33,099 bases of DNA from Geoalkalibacter ferrihydriticus DSM 17813. Lineage in GTDB: Bacteria > Desulfobacterota > Desulfuromonadia > Desulfuromonadales > Geoalkalibacteraceae. Positions within the stretch are counted from its first letter, which is position 1, and each line of letters starts with the position of its first letter. Shown piece after piece: positions 25,181 through 33,099 of the stretch. The notes beneath the pieces are model-generated. The model was not told the DNA's origin, searched no databases, and saw only the letters and a program-made list of their open reading frames with translations. The DNA lies in NCBI RefSeq assembly GCF_000820505.1, contig NZ_JWJD01000002.1, positions 49,028 to 82,126 on the forward strand, given 5' to 3'. The position numbers were made by a program, and so were the translations under genes.

Positions 25181-26203
25181 ATGCCACCCAGAGCGTCACC
25201 CTTGGCGATACGAAAAAGTATCCCCTCTAAAATGCTGACACACCTTACCTCGGCAACGGAAGACAAGGACTATCGTCCCATCGACCTGGGCTGCCTGCAT
25301 CCTGAGATCAGCGCCCCCTGCGACCTTTTTCTGCGGGTCGGGCCGCGACGCTACACTCTTTTTGCGCGTAAAGGCCTGGGTTTTTCCCAACACCACCGGC
25401 AAAATCTCTTGGAGACCGGTGTCCAGGAACTCTATATCGAGGAGAACGACGCCCCGGTTTTTTATCGCTATCTAAAAGATGCCCTGACCCAGGTGGTGCG
25501 CAATCCAAACTGTCCCTCGGAGACCAAGGCCCAGTTCGTTCATGCCGCCTGCCGCGACATCATCACCAGGGTCTACAGCGACCCGCGCGCGGCATTCATC
25601 GAGCAGGCACTGGAGGTGATTCGCCCTTGCGTCGATCTGGTGGTGCGCGATGATCGCGCCACCCGCTGCCTGGTGCAATTGACCGCCCATGACGTCAACA
25701 CCTATACCCATTGCACCAACGTCGGCATTTTCAGCATCGCCCTGGCGCGCATCTTTTTCGGCAGCTCATCCGAGCACGACCTGCAGAACCTCGCTTCTGG
25801 CTTTTTCCTCCACGATCTGGGGAAATGCAAAATCCCCCTGGAAATCCTCAATAAACCGGGCCGCCTCGACGCCGACGAATGGCTGGTTGTGCAGCAACAT
25901 CCCCGCAACGGCTACGATCTCCTTACCGAAACCGGGCACATGACGGATGAGGCGCGCATCATCATCCTTGAGCACCACGAAAAGGATGACGGCTCAGGTT
26001 ATCCCCATCAGATGAGCGGCAGGGACATTCACCCCTATGCTCGCATCTGTCGCATCGCCGATGTCTACGAAGCGCTTACTTCGGACCGTCCCTACCATAA
26101 TCGTCACAGCACCTATCAGGCGCTCAAGATGATGAAAGAAAAAATCCTGGTCGACATGGACCAGGATCTCTTCGAGCATTTCCTCAAGCTGTTTCGTTTC
26201 TGA
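25181..26203 (+). CDS. HD-GYP domain protein, probable c-di-GMP phosphodiesterase
   Basis: A 340-residue protein. The first ~130 residues are an unassigned N-terminal region similar to those that precede HD-GYP domains in Geobacter-type proteins (DLFLRVGPRRYTLFARKG). The HD-GYP domain is complete: HDVNTYTHCTNVGIFS, FFLHDLGKCKIP with the HD pair, QQHPRNGYDLL, HHEKDDGSGYP (the GYP motif) and ICRIADVYEALTSDRPY. These enzymes degrade c-di-GMP, and no receiver domain is attached. Start choice: ATG at 25181; a TTG at 25175 and an ATG at 25232 are also possible, and none has a strong ribosome binding site. It converges with the HDOD gene 12 bp away. Confidence 0.92.
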   Translation: MPPRASPLAIRKSIPSKMLTHLTSATEDKDYRPIDLGCLHPEISAPCDLFLRVGPRRYTLFARKGLGFSQHHRQNLLETGVQELYIEENDAPVFYRYLKDALTQVVRNPNCPSETKAQFVHAACRDIITRVYSDPRAAFIEQALEVIRPCVDLVVRDDRATRCLVQLTAHDVNTYTHCTNVGIFSIALARIFFGSSSEHDLQNLASGFFLHDLGKCKIPLEILNKPGRLDADEWLVVQQHPRNGYDLLTETGHMTDEARIIILEHHEKDDGSGYPHQMSGRDIHPYARICRIADVYEALTSDRPYHNRHSTYQALKMMKEKILVDMDQDLFEHFLKLFRF

Positions 26204-26215
26204 GCCGCGTATTTT

Positions 26216-27067
26216 TCAGCCTAGAAAATAAGACCGATTTTCGTTAAAAACGACTCGGATGGAATCCAGTGTATCGGGCAATTCACTCAGGTTAAGGCCC
26301 AGGGCCTTGACGCTGTGCAGAGCCGCGAGATCAGTGCGCGTATCCGGGATTCTCTGCCCGATGCCGAGCTTGCCGCAAATGGCCCCGGCTAAGTGAACCG
26401 TCGCCGTGAGGCGAAACAGCTTCGGTTCCTCCCTCTGGTCAATGTTCAGGTCGGCATGGTGCAGAGTGCTTTCGATCAGGCTCTCCGAAAAGTTCCATTT
26501 CTTCAGCACCGCAGCTCCCACCACGGCATGACTGAAAGGAAAGTATTTTCTTTCGAGTTCCTGAACATCGCCCTCGCCATTGTAGACCGCCTGCATCAAT
26601 TCCTGAAAAGCGTCCGGCCGGCTGTAATTGAGAACCACCTTGCCGATGTGCCGGAACAGGCCGCTAAGAAAGGCCTCCTCGGAATCGGCCGTCTCAAACC
26701 GCCGCGCCACGACCTTGGCGCCGATGGCGCAGCCAATGGCATCCTCCCACAGCATTTTTTCAAGCAGACCGAAGGATTTGTTCATGCCTTTGAGGCTGGC
26801 GGCCAACACCAGACTGCGCAGGGTTCTCTCGCCGAGCAACACGATGGCGCTCTCCAGAGTTTTAACCTGGCGCTTCATGGAATAAAAGGAGGAATTGGCG
26901 ATCTTCAGAACGCGGGCGGAGAGAGCTGGATCATGCGCCACGGTTTCCGCCAACCCGGCAGCCGAAGTGCTGGTATCCTGCAACTGCTCGATGACCTTGA
27001 CCGCAACGGCCGGCATGGTCGGCAGATCGCCCACGGAATTGACAACCGTTTGAAAGTCCACATTCAT
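26216..27067 (-). CDS. HDOD domain signalling protein
   Basis: A 283-residue HDOD protein. The start VNSVGDLPTMPAVAVKVIEQLQD is the characteristic opening, followed by IANSSFYSMKRQVKTLESAIVLLGERTLRSLVLAASLK. Residues such as LFRHIGKVVL replace the catalytic HD (here RHIG), so it is not expected to be a hydrolase; HDOD proteins act in signalling networks, often beside HD-GYP proteins and two-component systems. The ATG at 27067 has GAGG about six bases upstream. A well-formed promoter lies 40 nt upstream. It faces the HD-GYP gene tail to tail, so the two are not one operon. Confidence 0.93.
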   Translation of the reverse strand: MNVDFQTVVNSVGDLPTMPAVAVKVIEQLQDTSTSAAGLAETVAHDPALSARVLKIANSSFYSMKRQVKTLESAIVLLGERTLRSLVLAASLKGMNKSFGLLEKMLWEDAIGCAIGAKVVARRFETADSEEAFLSGLFRHIGKVVLNYSRPDAFQELMQAVYNGEGDVQELERKYFPFSHAVVGAAVLKKWNFSESLIESTLHHADLNIDQREEPKLFRLTATVHLAGAICGKLGIGQRIPDTRTDLAALHSVKALGLNLSELPDTLDSIRVVFNENRSYFLG

Positions 27068-27108
27068 GAGATGCCTCAGTAGTCACCCTGGATGGTAAGA
27101 TTTGCCTG

Positions 27109-27117
27109 ATTATAGCA
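27109..27117 (-). promoter_or_regulatory. Extended -10 promoter of the HDOD gene
   Basis: On the minus strand the sequence TGCTATAAT gives a perfect TATAAT (27109-27114) with a TG extension. No consensus -35 is present at 17 bp (TTGCTT lies 15 bp away). The transcription start would be near 27102, leaving a 35-nt leader. Confidence 0.6.
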
Positions 27118-27210
27118 AATCAATTTCCAAAGCAACAGTTGTTTGTCCCTTTTTGTTCCCTACCGCAATTATCTCTCCTTCCCGTACATATTCAACCACC
27201 AGGGAAAAAC

Positions 27211-29034
27211 TCACCCCCACAAGGCGTCACGCAGCCCCGATGAGCGCACAACGCGACGCTGGACAGCCTGCGCAATGCGTTCTTCACCACCCCATAGGGT
27301 GACGGCCTGCCGGGCGCGAGTCACGGCGGTATAAAGCAGCTCACGGGTCAGCAAAGCGGAGTCGCTATCGGGAAGCAGCAGCAGAACCTGGTCGAATTCG
27401 CTGCCCTGGCTTTTGTGCACGGTCATGGCGAACGCCGTTTCATGGGCGGGCAGACGGCTCGGAACGAATTTTCGCAGGTTGCCACCTTGAAGGAAAAAAG
27501 CACGCAATGCCCCGGCGGACTCAGGATCAGGCCAGAGCAGGCCGATATCGCCGTTGAACAGCCCGAGGCGGTAATCGTTGCCGGTGATCAGAATCGGTCG
27601 CCCGCGATAAAAAGAAGTCTTGGGGGTAAGCAGTCCGCGGCGCGCCAACACCCGTTCGACGAGGCGGTTGAGGGATTCCACCCCCCAAGGACCACGGCGC
27701 AGGGCACAGAGCAGGCGAAAGCTGTCAAAACGAACCAGGGCCTCGGCGACCTCGGTGGCCTGCAGGTAGGGGGTAAAGGCCGCAAGCAGCACCGGCTCAA
27801 GGGCGGCGTCCAGGGTTTCAGCGAGCGGTGGAAGGCGCCAGGCAACATCGGCAAGGCCCGGATCGCTCAGCAGAGCCAGACTCTGCACGCAATCTCCTTG
27901 ATTGATGGCGCGCGCCAGACGGCCGATGCCGCTGTCCGCTGCAAAGCGGTAGCTTTGACGCAGCACCATAATGCTGTCGGCCAGCAGCGCCTCCTGCCCG
28001 GATACCGCCTGCGGCACAAGATCGCCGCTTAGCTCGGCAACGGCGGCGGTGAAGGGCGCGGAGAACCCCTCGCCGTTGGCCGGCCCGCAGATATCGCCGA
28101 GCACCGCCCCGGCCTCGACAGAGGCGAGCTGGTCGCGGTCGCCGAGGAGAATGAGGCGCGCTTCGGGCGCCAGGGCGTCCAAAAGAGCCGCCATAAGGGG
28201 AAGATCGACCATCGAGGCCTCATCGACGATCACCACCTCGGCAGCCAGAGGATTGCCGCGATGATGGCGAAAACCCGGCTGACGCATGCGCCCGAGGAGC
28301 CGATGAAGAGTGAGGGCCTCGTCGGGAATGCGCCGGCGCACCTCATCGCTTAAGCTCAGTCCGTCGCGGGTCTGACGAATCGCTTCCGCCAGGCGCGCCG
28401 CCGCCTTGCCGGTGGGCGCGGCCAGGGCGATGCGCAGAGGCCGGTCCGCGGCCTGCTCGATAAGCAGAGCAAGAATCTTTACCACCGTCGAGGTCTTGCC
28501 GGTTCCCGGGCCGCCGGAAATCACGCACAGGGGATGCAGCAGAGCCGCCACCGCCGCCACCCGCTGCCAGTCGGGGCGGATACCGTCGCCGCGGCCGAAC
28601 AGGCGCGTCAGCCCGTCGCGCAGCAGCGCTCGGTCAGGGATAATGGCAGGCAGGCAGGCGCGCCGCCGGATCTCCGCAGCCAGGGTTTGTTCGTGCTGCC
28701 ACAGGCGGTAGAGATAAAGCCGTCCCTGCTCATCGAGAATCAGCGGGACATGGACGCCGGGACACCCGACCAGAGAGCAGCCGCGTAGCGCCGCCGACCA
28801 CGCCTCCGGCTCCGGCAGGGCAGCAAGTTCGGCGGCGTGTTCAGGGGAGAGCACCGTCTGCGGCGCCCTCAGATCAAGACACACATGTCCCTGCTCCGCC
28901 GCCTGGCTGACCAGCGCCGCAGCCAGTTCCAGCTCAGGACCGGCCTGCTCGGCGAGTCCCGCCATGAACCGTGCGAAGTGCCGGCTCATAGAGGACAGCG
29001 GCAAGCGCTCAAGAATTTCGGCATAGCGCGTCAT
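27211..29034 (-). CDS. recD: Exodeoxyribonuclease V subunit alpha, RecD
   Basis: A 607-residue 5'-3' SF1B helicase subunit of RecBCD, the DNA double-strand-break processing complex. Walker A is GGPGTGKTST, after an N-terminal region of about 165 residues that binds RecC/RecB in E. coli. Later motifs are VIVDEASMVDLPL, LLGDRDQLASVEAGAVLGDI, and the helicase tail AMTVHKSQGSEFDQVLLLLP and LLYTAVTRARQAV. Length nearly equals E. coli RecD (608). It overlaps recB by ATGA. The 3' side has no recognised terminator. Confidence 0.97.
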   Translation of the reverse strand: MTRYAEILERLPLSSMSRHFARFMAGLAEQAGPELELAAALVSQAAEQGHVCLDLRAPQTVLSPEHAAELAALPEPEAWSAALRGCSLVGCPGVHVPLILDEQGRLYLYRLWQHEQTLAAEIRRRACLPAIIPDRALLRDGLTRLFGRGDGIRPDWQRVAAVAALLHPLCVISGGPGTGKTSTVVKILALLIEQAADRPLRIALAAPTGKAAARLAEAIRQTRDGLSLSDEVRRRIPDEALTLHRLLGRMRQPGFRHHRGNPLAAEVVIVDEASMVDLPLMAALLDALAPEARLILLGDRDQLASVEAGAVLGDICGPANGEGFSAPFTAAVAELSGDLVPQAVSGQEALLADSIMVLRQSYRFAADSGIGRLARAINQGDCVQSLALLSDPGLADVAWRLPPLAETLDAALEPVLLAAFTPYLQATEVAEALVRFDSFRLLCALRRGPWGVESLNRLVERVLARRGLLTPKTSFYRGRPILITGNDYRLGLFNGDIGLLWPDPESAGALRAFFLQGGNLRKFVPSRLPAHETAFAMTVHKSQGSEFDQVLLLLPDSDSALLTRELLYTAVTRARQAVTLWGGEERIAQAVQRRVVRSSGLRDALWG

Positions 29035-32000
29035 GAGCGCCCCTCCAGAAAATCATCCAGCGCGCGGATCAGCCCCTGCGCCGGCCGGTCGTGATAGATT
29101 CCGCACCCCTCCCCGCCCGGAGTTCCGATGCCGCGCACAAACAGGTAAAACACCCCGCCGAAATGACTGGCGTAATCATAGCCGGGCAGCCGCGCCCGCA
29201 GCCAGCGGTGCAGGGCGAGGCAGTAGAGATGATATTGCAGCACATAATCGTCACGGACCATGGCTCTGGTCAGCAGCGCGGGCTGGTAGTCGCCGCGCTG
29301 CGCGCCGAGATGATTGGATTTCCAGTCGAGGATGTAGTAGCGGCCGCCCTGACAGAACACCAGGTCGATGTAACCCTTAACGAAGCCGCGCAGGGGTGCA
29401 AAATCAAGCCGGCCCAGGGGTTCACCCCCGGCGGCGGCCAGAGCGGGCGAAACATGACGGGAAAAAACCTCTCGCAGGCCTGGCGCCGCAAGGCGCTTGG
29501 CGGAAAAATGAAACTCCATTTCCGCCAGACGCTCCTCGGCGGCGACAGTCTCCAGATGCAGGGCGCCGAAGGTGCCGGGCAGCGGCGCCTGCATGACGCG
29601 CACCACCATGGCATGCACGGCCTCGCTCCAATCCTCGTCAAACCCGTAAAGACGCAGTTTGCGCCGCACCAGATCGTGCGCCTGGGGCGTGGCGGCGGCG
29701 GTGAAATCAAGCTCTTCGAAAATTTCGTGAAGACAAGAACCGGGTCGCGCGCCGCGCGGAAAATCGAGGATATCCGCCTTCTCGGGGCGCACTACGACAG
29801 TCGGCGGCGACGTGGGCCGCGCCAGGGAATCGCGGTCGGGCAGATCGATGCTCGCGCCACGCTCGGCGGTCAGTGACGAAAAACTGGTGATGCGCCAATC
29901 GGCGGCAATGCGCCCGTGAAATTCCCGGCAGCGCGGTTCATCCTGAAATTCAGCCGGCGGCTGCCAGAGAGTGGCGCGCGCCGGGGGAACCGGCGTCACC
30001 GACAGGCACCCGGCGCTGCTGCGCGCCAGGGTGTCGAGATCCGCGCGCAGGGCGAGGTCATCGAGTTCCTTAACATGGGCGCTGAGACGCTCCACCAGGC
30101 CGGCATCGGCAGCAGCTTTGGGCGGCTGATGAAACAGATAGGCGGGCGCGGAAGTTTCGCCTTGATTGAAGCCGCCCCACACCAGGGTGCAGAGGTTGCG
30201 GGCCCGGGTCAGGGCGACATAGAGCAGGCGCAGGTTCTCGGCCAGTAGTTCCTGCTCGGCGATAAGCTTATGTGTTTCCTTGTCGGTGGAGCCCAAATCG
30301 AGGGTCAGGGCCAGATCGGCGCGGGGATCGTGAAAGCTCACTTCCGCCTCCTTCCAGCGCGACCCGTTCCAGCTGAAGGGGCAGAACACGATGGGATATT
30401 CCAGGCCCTTGCTGCGGTGAATGGTCACCAGCTTGACGGCGTCCTCATCGGTTTCAAGACGCATCTGGTAGGCCTCGCGCGTAGGTTTCTCGCTGAGACG
30501 CGCTGCCAACCAGGTGAGCAGGCCGTCCAAGCCCAAGCGGTTTTCCACTGCCGCCTGATGCAGCACCTCGACACCGTGCAGCAGATTGGTCAGACGCCGC
30601 TCGCCGTCATCATAAGCCAGCAGCCGGGGCCGCACCTGCTCGCGGCGCAGCAGGGCGCCGGCCATGACGATGAAGCCGCGCCGCGCCCAGAGTTCGGAAT
30701 ACCCGGCGAAACGTTCACATAAGTTGTCCCATTGCGCCTCATCGAGCGCCGCACGTTCCAAGGCGGCGCCGTCAAAGCCGAGCATTTCCGTAGCCAAAGC
30801 ACCGCGCAGGGCTGCATCGCTTGACGGATCGGCCACCGCCGTGAGTACCAGATGCAGTTCTTCCAGCTCGCGAGCATCAAAAAGGCTCTCGCTGCTGTAG
30901 AGCACGCTGGGCACGCGACGCGCCCGCAGCGCCTTCTGCATGAGCCGCGCCTGGAAATTGGCGCGCACCAGCACCGCCATATCCCCCGGCGCCACCGCGC
31001 GGCCGTGAAGCGTCAGCCGCCCCTGCCCGGCCAGTTCAAGAAGGGCGACGATTTCATCAGCCACCGCCTCGGCCAGCTGAGGCACGGCGCGCTGCGCGGC
31101 CAGGCTTTTTTCGGCGCCGCGCTCCATGAACCAGAGGCGCAGGGGTGCGCCCGCGGGCTGTCCGTCGAGGAGCAATTCGGGGATTTCCCGCGTGGCGGCG
31201 GGACGCACTTCGACAAAGGGAATGGCGTCAAACACAAAGGGCCTGGCACTGCCGCTGAAGATCCGGTTGACCGCCCGCACCAGAGGGGCGTCGGAGCGCC
31301 AGTTGGTGTTGAGGGTGAAGCGCCGCTCCACCTCGCCCGCCGCTGCCAGATAAGCGAAGATGTCGGCGCCGCGAAAGCTGTAGATGGCTTGTTTGGGATC
31401 GCCGATGAGAAACAACAGATGGTCGGCGCTTGGGTAGATGGCGCGGAATATGGCGTATTGAACGGGGTCCGTATCCTGAAATTCATCGATCAGCGCCGCG
31501 GGAAAACGTCGCCGCAGCTCTGCCGCCAGTTCCGCGCCGCCATCCCGCAGCAGAGCGCTGCGCAAATCGAGGAGCAGATCGTCAAAGGCGCGCACATTTT
31601 GCCGTCGCTTGCGGCGCGGTAGTTCGCTGCGCAACCAGGCGAGCAGATCGCCCTTGAGGGCGAGAAGACGCTGCTGCCAGGCTTCTTCAACGGCATGGAT
31701 GGCGGCGGCCAGGGCATCGCAGAGGGCAAAAAAAGGATGCTCGGGCGCACTGTGGTTTTTCTTCAGCGAAGCGGCGAGCCTGGCCGCGGTGAAGCGCTCG
31801 AATTTGTCGGGGGGCGACAGGGCCTGGCCGGCGACAAACCAGCGCGATAAATCCTGTCCCCACAGGGGAAGACTGCTCACCCGATAAGATGTGCGGTTAA
31901 GGGCCGGGCTGTGCTGCAACAGGGCCAGGATTTCCGCGCTGCTGCTTGCCCAAAGGGCTGCGGCGGCGGCAAAGGCATCGTCAAGCCGACGCAGCAGGAG

Positions 32001-32630
32001 CTCGTCCGCAACCGGCGCCGCCTGGGGGATCAGGCGCAGCTCGGCGGCCTTGCCGTGGCGGCGCACGAAGTTCCACAGTCCGGCAGGATTGGCCCCCCTG
32101 CCCTGCGACCAGCGCAGCCAGCGGGGCTCGGCCTGGATAAAGCGCTTGCGCCAAAAATCATCGATGATCTCACGCAACAGATCGTCCTGCTCGGTCACCA
32201 GTTCGGTGTCGAACAGGCCGCCGCTTTCAAAAGCCTTCTCTTGCAGGGTGCGCTGACAGAAGCCGTGAATGGTGAAGATGGCGGCCTCGTCGAAACAGGT
32301 CAGGGCGACGCGCAAGCGCTCGCGATCGCGCTCAAGATTGTCGCTGGCGGCATACAACCCGCAAAGCAGCGGATCTTCGGACACCGCCCCGCAGAACACG
32401 TCAAAGGCGCCGCGCAGCCGTTCGCGCAGTCGCTCACGCAGTTCCTCGGTGGCCGCTTCGGTAAAAGTAACGACCAGGATCTGATCGACGCTCATTCCCT
32501 GTTCGACCACCAGCCGCAGATAAATAGCGGCAATGGTGAAAGTTTTTCCGGTGCCGGCGCTGGCCTCGATGAGGTTGCGTCCGCGCAGGGGGCTGGCGAG
32601 CAGGTCAAATTCCACCGCATCCCGGGTCAC
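29031..32630 (-). CDS. recB: Exodeoxyribonuclease V subunit beta, RecB
   Basis: A 1199-residue 3'-5' SF1A helicase and nuclease subunit. Walker A is EASAGTGKTFT at about 23-33; ALIDEFQDTDPVQYAIF, LIGDPKQAIYSFRGAD, VTIHRSKGLEYPIVF and LLYVALTRARNL are the other helicase motifs. The C-terminal nuclease domain has the D-x-K catalytic core in YYILDWKSNHLG. Similar length to E. coli RecB. It begins with GTG, overlapping the recC stop as GTGA, with an unusually strong AGGAGGAGGAG about 5 bases upstream. It ends with an ATGA overlap to recD. Confidence 0.97.
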   Translation of the reverse strand: MTRDAVEFDLLASPLRGRNLIEASAGTGKTFTIAAIYLRLVVEQGMSVDQILVVTFTEAATEELRERLRERLRGAFDVFCGAVSEDPLLCGLYAASDNLERDRERLRVALTCFDEAAIFTIHGFCQRTLQEKAFESGGLFDTELVTEQDDLLREIIDDFWRKRFIQAEPRWLRWSQGRGANPAGLWNFVRRHGKAAELRLIPQAAPVADELLLRRLDDAFAAAAALWASSSAEILALLQHSPALNRTSYRVSSLPLWGQDLSRWFVAGQALSPPDKFERFTAARLAASLKKNHSAPEHPFFALCDALAAAIHAVEEAWQQRLLALKGDLLAWLRSELPRRKRRQNVRAFDDLLLDLRSALLRDGGAELAAELRRRFPAALIDEFQDTDPVQYAIFRAIYPSADHLLFLIGDPKQAIYSFRGADIFAYLAAAGEVERRFTLNTNWRSDAPLVRAVNRIFSGSARPFVFDAIPFVEVRPAATREIPELLLDGQPAGAPLRLWFMERGAEKSLAAQRAVPQLAEAVADEIVALLELAGQGRLTLHGRAVAPGDMAVLVRANFQARLMQKALRARRVPSVLYSSESLFDARELEELHLVLTAVADPSSDAALRGALATEMLGFDGAALERAALDEAQWDNLCERFAGYSELWARRGFIVMAGALLRREQVRPRLLAYDDGERRLTNLLHGVEVLHQAAVENRLGLDGLLTWLAARLSEKPTREAYQMRLETDEDAVKLVTIHRSKGLEYPIVFCPFSWNGSRWKEAEVSFHDPRADLALTLDLGSTDKETHKLIAEQELLAENLRLLYVALTRARNLCTLVWGGFNQGETSAPAYLFHQPPKAAADAGLVERLSAHVKELDDLALRADLDTLARSSAGCLSVTPVPPARATLWQPPAEFQDEPRCREFHGRIAADWRITSFSSLTAERGASIDLPDRDSLARPTSPPTVVVRPEKADILDFPRGARPGSCLHEIFEELDFTAAATPQAHDLVRRKLRLYGFDEDWSEAVHAMVVRVMQAPLPGTFGALHLETVAAEERLAEMEFHFSAKRLAAPGLREVFSRHVSPALAAAGGEPLGRLDFAPLRGFVKGYIDLVFCQGGRYYILDWKSNHLGAQRGDYQPALLTRAMVRDDYVLQYHLYCLALHRWLRARLPGYDYASHFGGVFYLFVRGIGTPGGEGCGIYHDRPAQGLIRALDDFLEGRS

Positions 32631-33099
32631 AGGGTCTCCTCCTCCTGGGCGTCAAGCAGCGGGCCGTATATCCGCAGGGCCAGGTCGCGGAATTCGGGAG
32701 TAAAAGGTTCGGCGCCGCGCAGGCTGTAACGCAACCAGGCGTCCGCGCCTTCGCCGCGGCTGTGGTCACTGCCCTCCCAGATTTTGCGTGCTTTCTCCAG
32801 GGCCACCTCCAAGGGCTTTGGCGCCAGCACTCCCGCGGCAAAGGCCGCGCTGGATTCAGGGAAGAAAGGCAGCACCCGGCACAGGCCCTCACGATAAAGC
32901 TCCAGCAGCTCAGACAGCCAGATGCGCGCCTGCTCCGGCGGCACAACCCCGAAGCGGCAAAGCTGCTCGCTGCCCACCAGCAGGGTTTCGCAGCCCGCCT
33001 CCTCGCGGTGGGCACAGGCAACGAGATGGGCCACCCAGGCCTCGAGACGATCGCGGGCCTTGAGGCGCGCATAGCGATAACGTAAGGGACCGTTGACCC
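32627..33099 (-). CDS. recC: Exodeoxyribonuclease V subunit gamma, RecC (C-terminal part)
   Basis: Only the last ~156 codons lie in the window; the gene continues beyond position 33099. The frame reads VNGPLRYRYARLKARDRLEAWVAHLVACAHR, then LLGSEQ-type sequence (LLVGSEQLCRFG), LLELYREGLCRVLPFFPESSAAFAAG, and ends GPLLDAQEEETL. This matches the C-terminal region of RecC, where a conserved arrangement of PLPFFP-type residues (here VLPFFPESS) is expected. RecC holds the complex together and recognises Chi in E. coli. It is the first gene of recC-recB-recD and is open at its 5' end only because of the window edge. Confidence 0.93.
   Translation of the reverse strand, partial: VNGPLRYRYARLKARDRLEAWVAHLVACAHREEAGCETLLVGSEQLCRFGVVPPEQARIWLSELLELYREGLCRVLPFFPESSAAFAAGVLAPKPLEVALEKARKIWEGSDHSRGEGADAWLRYSLRGAEPFTPEFRDLALRIYGPLLDAQEEETL

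Noticed and set aside
29033-32729. Many long plus-strand open frames opposite recB and recC
   Set aside because: They are shadows of the high-GC recBCD genes on the minus strand and lack domains.

Overview
The window looks like ordinary chromosome from an anaerobic Desulfuromonadia-type bacterium (Geobacter, Desulfuromonas or Geoalkalibacter relatives). The evidence is the GC-rich protein set, the spoT-rpoZ-gmk-yicC order, the c-di-GMP type signalling proteins and, most tellingly, an hgcAB pair, the two-gene mercury methylation system of anaerobes. This placement is inferred from gene content; no ribosomal RNA gene is present. I see no insertion sequence, prophage, tRNA or CRISPR array.

Layout. 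(1) 144-9123, minus strand: a tightly packed run reads tviB-like dehydrogenase, rfbB, rfbD, rfbA, rfbC, yicC, gmk, rpoZ, spoT. It links nucleotide-sugar synthesis (dTDP-rhamnose and a UDP-HexNAc-uronate) to GMP kinase, RNA polymerase omega and the bifunctional ppGpp enzyme. (2) 9407-18339, minus strand: tlyA, a CobM-like methylase, a U32 Fe-S protein, yhaO, yhaN, hinT, a second RelA/SpoT-type protein whose synthetase half looks dead, and a secreted polysaccharide deacetylase. (3) 18607-19167, minus: an OsmC-like protein with its own hairpin terminator. (4) 19480-22936, plus: a translation and RNA module of YbiT-type ABC-F ATPase, a 53-residue basic protein, an RbgA/YlqF GTPase, a YkgJ-type cysteine-cluster protein and an RRM protein, closed by a clear terminator at 23040-23071. 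A second strong terminator sits inside the leader, just before ybiT. (5) 23228-24788, plus: hgcA and hgcB. (6) 25181-27067: an HD-GYP protein and an HDOD protein, tail to tail. (7) 27211 to the window end, minus: recC (partial), recB, recD, with start/stop overlaps.

The most notable content is the hgcAB locus, including a Cys-Pro-rich N-terminus on HgcA and an 11-bp repeat in front of both genes. Next are the attenuator-like leader of ybiT, the hydrolase-only RSH candidate, and the tlyA/methylase/U32 run that may form an RNA-modification cluster. No wholly new system could be demonstrated from sequence alone.
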